A model generated the notes under the pieces. It was not told the origin of the DNA and made no database searches. It saw only the letters and a program-made list of their open reading frames with translations. From the NCBI RefSeq assembly GCF_910592395.1, contig NC_088322.1, positions 14,007,431 to 14,071,430 of the forward strand: DNA of 64,000 bases, written 5' to 3'. Shown piece after piece: positions 57,401-64,000 of the stretch. Position 1 is the stretch's first letter, and every line of letters starts with the position of its first letter. The translations under genes and the position numbers were made by a program. Origin of the DNA: Lineus longissimus. Taxonomy: Eukaryota; Nemertea; Pilidiophora; Heteronemertea; Lineidae.

Positions 57401-59608
57401 AATCTAACTACTGTAATACTGTGAAGTGCGTTGCTAAAGTCAGGGAAAATGCTCATTTTCGTGTGGCGGTAGATTCAATCGGTGTTTGCTACCAAACGTT
57501 ACTTTTTGAGAGTTGAAAGTTTGCAGTTGCAGTTATGAAATCTTACTTTTCGTCTCATTTGATAAAGGAGTAGTAAAGCTTTAAATTCTAAAAGAGTTTG
57601 TTAGTTTCTTGGCTTCATCTGTGTGTTGGATCCATTTTCAGTCGGAGAGGAATGACCAGGCGTACAGCGGGCCCCTGACGACTTATGACTCGATGCACAA
57701 GTGGGCGCTGGAAAGTTGTGTTCCATTAGTTAGAGAGATTACTTTTGAAAATGCTGAGGTAAGGAATTAACTACTCAACAACTGTGATGGACCTGTGTTT
57801 TTGTCCACGCGATAGAAAATACGCTACGATAGCCCAAAATGCTGCTCTTGTTTACACAGTGCATTTGAATGCATTATGCAATGCATGGTGTTGCGTCATT
57901 GCCCAAATCAAGCTGCAGAAAGTTGTATTGTAGAACACAACAACACCTCGGAATGTCCTGTATCTAGCATCCGACCTCATTATGGGGAGGGCAGGATCTA
58001 GACATTTGGTTGCAGTTTTGAATGAGTTCACAGTGACATCATTTATTGATTTTGTCTTTTGTTTTCTTCAGGAATTAACAGAAGAAGGCCTGCCATTCTT
58101 AATTTTGTTCTACAATCCACTCGCCGATCAGGAAACTTTAAAAAAATTCACAGATTCTGTGGCTCACCAGCTACAAACAGAAAAAGGTAAGTGGCTTTCA
58201 GAATCAGAGTGGGTCAAGGCCTTTCCCCTCGGCGTTTTTTTTATAAATGTTGGGTTCAGAACTACATGCATGTGCCAAATAGTCTCGGACATGGTTAAAG
58301 CTCCATGTCTCCCACTCTCTCACATGGGGAAGTGATCTGACCACGATCATAGTTATTCTGCTGTGAGACGTATCGTAAGCTCTCATTCCCTTTTCAGGTA
58401 ACATTAACTGTTTGACAGCAGATGGAACAAAATTCACACATCCTCTTTATCATCTGGGAAAATCAGTGAACGATTTACCACTGCTGGCAATTGACAGTTT
58501 CAGGCACATGTACATATTTAAACATGACGTTAGGAAAGATATGAGGTAAGTTTGAAAATATTCTTTGGCTTTCAGCGTTGTGTATTAAAGGGAACTGGAA
58601 CCGCCGAGCGATTTATTCAACTTTTTGACTTTCACCGCCCGAGAAAGTCAAACTTCCAACTTCCAATTCGAGTTCAGATTTGTAGCTCCGCCCCCAGTGC
58701 CCGAGCATGCGCAGTTCAATTTGTTATTATTGAGAATCATGTGAGAATCACGTGAGTCATGCGATCTTTCATTCATGAGTTTTCGTAGCAAATTCCATAG
58801 TAGTGACGTCACTCAATGATTGACAGCTAGGCGCCATGTTTCATTCATGCCTCGTTCTGATCACCCGATACGCGGGAAATGAAAACGAGGTCATACGAAC
58901 TGGCTTGGCGGTTTCAGTTCCCTTTAAGAGGATGAATATTCTGTTCTCGAGGTTCAGAAATGTAAATTCTTGATTTGCCAAACCCATAGCATTTCTGTCG
59001 AACTAATGGATCAAATTTTTTATTGCAGTACACCAACTTTATTATTGGACTTTATCAAGGATTTACACTCAGGAAAATTACATCGCGAATTTCACCATGG
59101 GCCTGATACTGAAAAGGCTACAGAGCCCCCAAAGGTATGTTCCCAAGATTTCCAACTCCTTCCTATTGCAATCTGTGAACCAAGATTGTTTTGCTCCCTG
59201 AACTTTCAGTTGGTCACGTCAGAAGATAGTCAAGCATTTGATGACAGAAAGCATGATTCTGAATCTGATTATGAAAGTTTTGGGCAGGTGAAACAACCGC
59301 TATTCGCAGTGAATTATCAATTTCTTTTCCAAACCCCTCAAACTCAGCAATGAAGATAACATATGATTTTGTCTGCTTGAATATTTTGCATCAATGGAAG
59401 CAGTCTCAGTTGCCCAACCAAGACTTCTCGGTTTGATATTAACTCTTACTTTCAATTTCAGCTTGCAGATGGCTCTGAGCACATTCCAAAGGACACAGAC
59501 GATGAGGGTAAAAAAGGTGGAGACGACGCAACCACGCCTCCAGAATCTACATTTAAAAAGTTAGGGCCCTCCAGAAATAGATACACTCTTCTCCGAGATG
59601 AACTCTGA
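51425..59608 (+). CDS. ERP44: ERp44 (thioredoxin-family ER chaperone)
   Basis: Retains and retrieves thiol-bearing secretory proteins from the early Golgi to the ER. Twelve exons: 51425-51481, 52089-52167, 52666-52775, 53328-53373, 53883-54067, 56715-56830, 57298-57355, 57642-57758, 58072-58186, 58398-58545, 59029-59134, 59462-59608. All phases join to 427 residues (about 406 in human). Exon 1 encodes a hydrophobic signal peptide (MEISWIASS...YMVLFM) and ends at a clean GTGAGA donor. The first thioredoxin domain has the diagnostic one-cysteine CRFS motif (C60). Further landmarks are SKYPTLKL, REYRGQRS, KRNIIGYF, CVPLVREITFEN, EELTEEGLPFLILF, AIDSFRHMY, DLHSGKLHREFHHGPD (His-rich) and PPES, ending LLRDEL with the RDEL retrieval signal. 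Residues around exons 2 and 3 are the least certain. Confidence 0.96.
52958..53075. mobile_element. Hairpin element in ERP44 intron 3 (118 bp)
   Basis: Arms GGGTGATATGAATAAAGACT and its inverse, joined by AGCAAATGCTTTTA in both arms, surround a centre containing TGTACAGGAAGGCC. A second copy is at 57108-57231. The element is MITE-like; no clear target duplication. Confidence 0.75.
57108..57231. mobile_element. Hairpin element in ERP44 intron 6 (124 bp)
   Basis: Diverged copy of 52958-53075: same GGGTGAT...ATCACCC ends, same central GTACAGAAAGGCC and GTAAATGTACATGGAG. The arms are less perfect. Possible 3-bp flank ATT on both sides. Confidence 0.75.
58589..58923. mobile_element. 335-bp TTAA-target MITE in ERP44 intron 10
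   Basis: Ends AGGGAACTGGAACCGCC and the near-inverse GGCGGTTTCAGTTCCCT, each bordered by TTAA (58585-58588 and 58924-58927). TTAA target duplication is typical of piggyBac and Kolobok groups. It has no coding capacity. Confidence 0.82.
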
Positions 59609-62540
59609 GTACTTTTGCACTTGTTAAACTTAAAGATAATTTTGTATGTTAAAATAATTGATCATGAGGCCTTTTGGTTTTGTTCATTGGGTTACAGAAA
59701 GCATGTAATACAAGGGCCATAAGAAGGAGTGCGTGTTTTTAAAAAAGTAGACATTTGTTCAATTTTGTTCTCAATAACTCTTCTCATTGTCACTCAGTTA
59801 ACATATATACTTGGCCAAGCTGGCAGTGGCGATGCCTGCACATCTAGATTGTTTTCGACCGACCAGAAAGGTGTGGGGGGGGGGGGGATGGAAGGCTGGT
59901 TCATTCTTTGATATTTTCTTTCATTCATTAAAGCAGAAGAAAAAAAAGTTTTTGAGAAATCCTGAAATGTTGTCTGTAGCCCAATTAATGATAGAAGGTG
60001 GCCATACTTCGGAGCAATGGTGCACTTGGGAAGGTTTATTTTCTAAGAAAAATATTTTTTTCATTTGGAGCAAACATATTTTGAATGATCTTAGGTGTGT
60101 GTACTGATGTTTAAAACAAACCTGATGTGCTATGTGATGAATAGCGACATGCATAACCCCACAAGATGTAGTCATACTTTGGAATTTTTGTGGACGAAAT
60201 GTTACCTTAGTTAGCTGAGTGTTTCTTAGCTTTGAATTTCCTTCAATGGTCTCCCAATCTTTGGTTTTCTCACCAGGCCTATTTCTGTGCATCATCATGT
60301 CTCCATTTAAAAAAATGCTGATGATTGTGGTTTTTGACCCTTCGTGAGCTGATGGAATAAATTTTTCGTGGTTTTCTCAAAGAAGCAATAACATTTTCTT
60401 CAAGATGAACTCATCTGAATTTAGTGATTTCATCAGAATTCTTTCTAGAAAAAAATCCATCGTCCACGAAGGGTTAAATGTATGCTGATTAGACTAGATT
60501 TGTTGTTATTTGTTAGAATCCAGGCATAGACAATGTAAATACAAAACCTGTATTATTTAAGATAAGATTATTTGCATAAAATTCTAGGATAACGGGAGAA
60601 CTTCTGACGAAATATTTTCCATTGAGAAATTAGTTCTCTCATCCATTAAGACTAACAAAGCATGTGCTTTTGTGTAGTTACCCTGGACAAAAGGATCTTT
60701 CCTGTCTTATTGTAACTTATTTCTTTATATATTCCTCAGTTCCAGGCTTCTGGAACCTGAGTGACATCTTTTGAAATTGGCTCTGTGAAAAATATTTTAT
60801 CAAGAGTTTTCAAAGTGTGTATAATCAGTTTGTCCCTGATAGCTTACGGTTATTTGCATTTCCTGTATCTCCTTGGATGATTTTACCCAAAACAGAAACT
60901 TAATGCACATTCCTTAACGATGTGTGACCTATAAAAACCTCAGCTTATTTTATGGAGCTGACTGAGCAGTCGTTTGGGAATTATAGTTGGTTCATTGGTT
61001 TTGATATTTTTGTTAAGTGCGTGGGTGATAGGGAAAATTTTCATGGACATATTTTGAGAGCATATTTTATGTCAACAAAAAATGGTTAAGGTATTTGTAT
61101 GGAACCGATTGGCTACCATATCTGATGAATCAGGATGTTATCAAAACTGAGTCAAACCCTTTTGGACTATCGGGACATCTATTGCCAAGGCACAAGAATT
61201 GTTAAAAAAACAACTGAAGATTTTGAAAAGCCTATTGGCATGATTGATCAGTCATTTGGAAGGTTCTCAATCGAGATGTTCTGGAGTTCTGTTTGTGTTT
61301 GGGTTTTTTAACGGGTTTTGGGTAAGTTATGCGTCTTCTCAGCTCTTTTCATCATTGACCCAGTCCTTGGATGGTTTTAAATATTGAGAACATTTCTTTG
61401 GTGTATGTTTTAATGTGCAATCCTTAGCTCTGCTACAAGTGTATAGATATATTTTTCTATCTGATGCTTCTTCAGTTCGTTAGGACTAGTTCAGTGTTTA
61501 TGAAAAATGTCTGAGTTTATGTGACTTGGAACTGTCAAAATGTGTTCTCTGTTCGAGTTCATGTCCTGAAATTCAGGAGGTCAGAACCATTATTCACAGT
61601 CTGTGGTGAAAGATCATCCATGGATTTAGTTTTTCAATGTTTTTCTCTTAGTAAAATCTCACCACTAGAGAATGTAAGTTCTTTACTTGAGTGTTAAGTA
61701 AGCTGAGTGCATGTATGTAAATAACATTTCTCAATCAGACAACAGTTTGAGTAGGAACAGGGTCAGATCCTGAAATTGAAGACACTTTTGAGATAAAGTT
61801 GGGCTCTGCCAAATTCATGGTCAGTTTCAAAGATCAGTTTAGAAGGGGTCTCTGCTCCTCTCCTGATTTACCGCTGGAAGAAGGTCTTTGCTTTTGCTAT
61901 ACTATCTGTGCTGATTTCTGAAAGGTTGCTTGTCCATGTGAGTGTTGGTTTGCGTAAGTTTCATCCAAAACATAGAAGAGAGAACCTATGTCGGAGATAA
62001 ATACGTTCAGGACAGTTGCCTAGCACAAGGGTATTCCACTAGCAGCAGACCACAGTGCATTCACTTGGACAAGCACCCTATGTGTCCAGTTTACATGTTG
62101 CAAGTGCCTAGAAGCTGTGGTACTGTGCATTTTGTCGAAAATATTATGTGTAAAGATTTTTTGGGTTAAACGAGGGATATTGGGCATGTAAATAAATACA
62201 TAATACACTTATTAGATTATGGATGATTTTGTGTTGTTTTGTTGATTGGTATCTGAGAACAGATGATATTCTGTGGCATACACTGAGGAATTTAGTCACC
62301 ATCATCGAGACCTTCCTTAAAAACTTGTTGATCAAAATATCAACATGTCCGAGGATAAATCCTATTCCAAGATCCCTGTAGGACTATTGTCTGGGTCACG
62401 TTGGAGACATACATTTACAAAGGACAGGTCGGGGGGGGGGGGGGGTTTTGTTACAACCATGGACACATCGGAGACATAGCTGCCAGTCTGAGGACATATC
62501 ATATTCTGTGACAAAACCTAGGCGGACAGCATTTCAAAAA
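59609..62540 (+). other. ERP44 3' UTR and intergenic region
   Basis: No second gene is recognised. Candidate AATAAA signals on the plus strand lie at 60356 and in a TAAATAAATA context near 62190, so the 3' UTR could be 0.7 or 2.6 kb. Poly-G runs occur at 59875-59887 and 62431-62445. Open frames in this interval lack homology. Confidence 0.45.
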
Positions 62541-63055
62541 CAGGGTTGGCGCGCCCGTTGCTGCACAGGAGTGGCGAATGTAAAACAATGTCTGGCTAAA
62601 CATTTTGCGAATTCAATTTGAATTGACAAGATTTGGCGAGAGAGTGATAGTGTTGTGCGAAAATTGATCAAAGGCTACCAAATGCACCAAGGAACGATCG
62701 TTAGTCAGTCAAACTTTATCATATTTGCGGGCGGCCGCGCTATCACACGTGGTTGCTATCGTCTGCATTGTAGTTCCACCCGTTGCCGCTACAGTGATTT
62801 TGGTGGCGCTGCTGGTCGCCTTGCTAGTTTCCCGCTCGCTTCGTTGCCATGGAGTCTCCGGTCACGGGTTCCTCGAATCGTTCGTTGATTTGCTAGTCTC
62901 AGTGCTGGCGGGCTGCCATTCTCGCATATGTTACCGTGGGCTGGGTCGGCCCCCAGATGGACAAACGATCGGCAATGGTTAGAGCTGACTCAATATGGCT
63001 AAAAGTGATTGGCTAAAAAGTGGCTAGGAGGAAAAAATTCACAGAGCCAACCCTG
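62541..63055 (+). mobile_element. 515-bp element with CAGGGTTGGC termini
   Basis: Begins CAGGGTTGGCG and ends AGCCAACCCTG, near-perfect 11-bp inverted ends. A truncated relative is at 20525-20725. Termini of the CAGGG type are common in hAT elements, but a clean 8-bp target duplication is not visible (flanks CAAAAA and TAAAAA are only similar). No transposase. Confidence 0.65.
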
Positions 63056-63650
63056 TAAAAAGTAATCTCATCTAACGGAGCTATTTGCAATCATAAATTC
63101 CGGGGGGGGGGCGGTATTGTCACAACCATGGAGTTCAGAGATGTAGGCCTATTGAGTCCACCTATGCCGACGTAGGGCCAAAAAAGCCATGTTGAACTGA
63201 GCACCCGTTACGATTCGTTGCAATTAATACAGGCTCCGATTAACAGTGGGAATGGGTTTCTGTATCTCTGGCGCACGTGTCAGTAAAAGGCGATTTAAAT
63301 TTTCGCGCGTCTTCTATGCGCAATGCCCGTATGCAGCAATGGTTGATGGGAAATGAGAAATAAGCGAATGCAGGTTATGCGAAATCGACCAAATAAAAAC
63401 CAAAATTCACCGTTGTTCTGCATTATAAGAACTAAATAAATCCTTGCGACGATCAGTTAAACTCCCATGAACGAATACAGATCAAATTCGTACTCTTTAA
63501 GGCCACCAATTTTGCGTATTTAAGGATTTTCTTTTGTCTATTGTCCGAAAATTTTCTGCCGTATAAACTACGGTAGCTCAGCAGGCAGTCGGACATTTGC
63601 GAACTGCCAGCAACGCGAACTACGGTGGCCTGTTAGTGTTAGGAGCAATT
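63056..63650 (+). promoter_or_regulatory. Upstream region of SOSS-B/NABP gene
   Basis: Short unique interval before the ATG at 63651. It holds a poly-G run (63102-63111) and CpG-containing sequence near 63290-63330 and 63590-63640. Promoter and 5' UTR should be here, but no defined element was recognised. Confidence 0.4.
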
Positions 63651-63735
63651 ATGGCAGAGCCAACTTATGTGCAGATAAAAGACATAAGGCCTGGTCAGAA
63701 GGCTTTGAATGTTTTATTCATAGTTTTGGAGATTG
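63651..63735 (+). CDS. SOSS complex subunit B (NABP1/2, hSSB) first coding exon, partial gene
   Basis: ATG at 63651 opens a frame beginning MAEPTYVQIKDIRPGQKAL and continuing NVLFIVLEIG to a GTAGGT donor after 63735, in phase 1. This matches the start of the OB-fold of SOSS-B proteins (pattern VKDIKPG-K-LN-IFIVLE-G), which bind single-stranded DNA in double-strand break repair and act with Integrator subunits. The remainder of the OB-fold is not in the last 265 bases, so it lies beyond the window. NABP1 and NABP2 cannot be distinguished from this exon. Confidence 0.8.
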
Positions 63736-64000
63736 GTAGGTGTAAGAGATGTCGGAATTTTTTCTGTGTGTGTGTGAAGGTCATTAATATCATTATTTTT
63801 GTAGAGGGAACTGCCACAGACGGTACCGTATAAAGCGTGACTGCCCTGAGGTATAACATGAGTTAAAACCCACATCTAATTAATGCTCGTACAAATTTGC
63901 ACTTGTAGGAGGAACTTCTATTTCCCGCTCGTGTGGGCGAGGTCGAAATTGCCAAACTTAAATTGTATTTATCAATCTGATTCCGAGTGTTGTCCTTTCC

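Overview
This is a stretch of animal nuclear DNA. It has spliced genes with GT-AG introns, long AT-rich introns, many small inverted-repeat transposons, a LINE tail and vertebrate-type (CCCTAA) telomeric repeats inside the sequence. The proteins are typical metazoan ones. The compact exons, dense MITEs and an expanded immune-type gene suggest a marine invertebrate (deuterostome or lophotrochozoan). I cannot name the species from sequence alone.

Layout. Positions 1-20098 and 21144-42548 are two copies of one tandem segmental duplication in direct orientation. The right-hand copy joins seamlessly to unique DNA and holds a complete BBS9 (PTHB1, BBSome subunit) gene on the minus strand: 22 coding exons from 49537 down to 22577, all splice phases consistent, 1020 residues. 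The left-hand copy holds only BBS9 exons 12-22. It is broken twice: a 20-bp frameshifting deletion in exon 14, and a 1728-bp transposon with a 9-bp target duplication inserted into coding exon 19. The left copy is therefore a partial BBS9 pseudogene.

Each copy carries, inside the largest BBS9 intron and on the opposite strand, one long intronless-looking gene. It encodes an ankyrin-repeat array fused to a C-terminal cGAS/Mab-21-type nucleotidyltransferase (cGLR) with all recognisable catalytic residues. The two paralogues (1414 and 2333 residues) differ mainly by exactly 28 ankyrin units (18 versus 46 nearly identical 99-bp repeats). They also differ in short clusters of charge-altering substitutions within the enzyme domain. 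This looks like a fast-evolving nucleotide second-messenger immune receptor and is the main novelty in the window. Downstream of each lies a pogo-like MITE and a roughly 36-copy 80-bp minisatellite.

From about 49.5 kb rightwards the DNA is unique. BBS9 and ERP44 lie head to head. ERP44 (plus strand, 12 exons, 427 residues, CRFS thioredoxin motif, C-terminal RDEL) occupies 51425-59608. Its introns hold several small inverted-repeat elements. At the far right the first coding exon of a SOSS-B/NABP single-stranded-DNA-binding protein gene begins at 63651 and runs out of the window. Because marine invertebrates are highly heterozygous, the possibility that the 21-kb duplication is an assembly artefact (two haplotypes placed in tandem) must be kept open.
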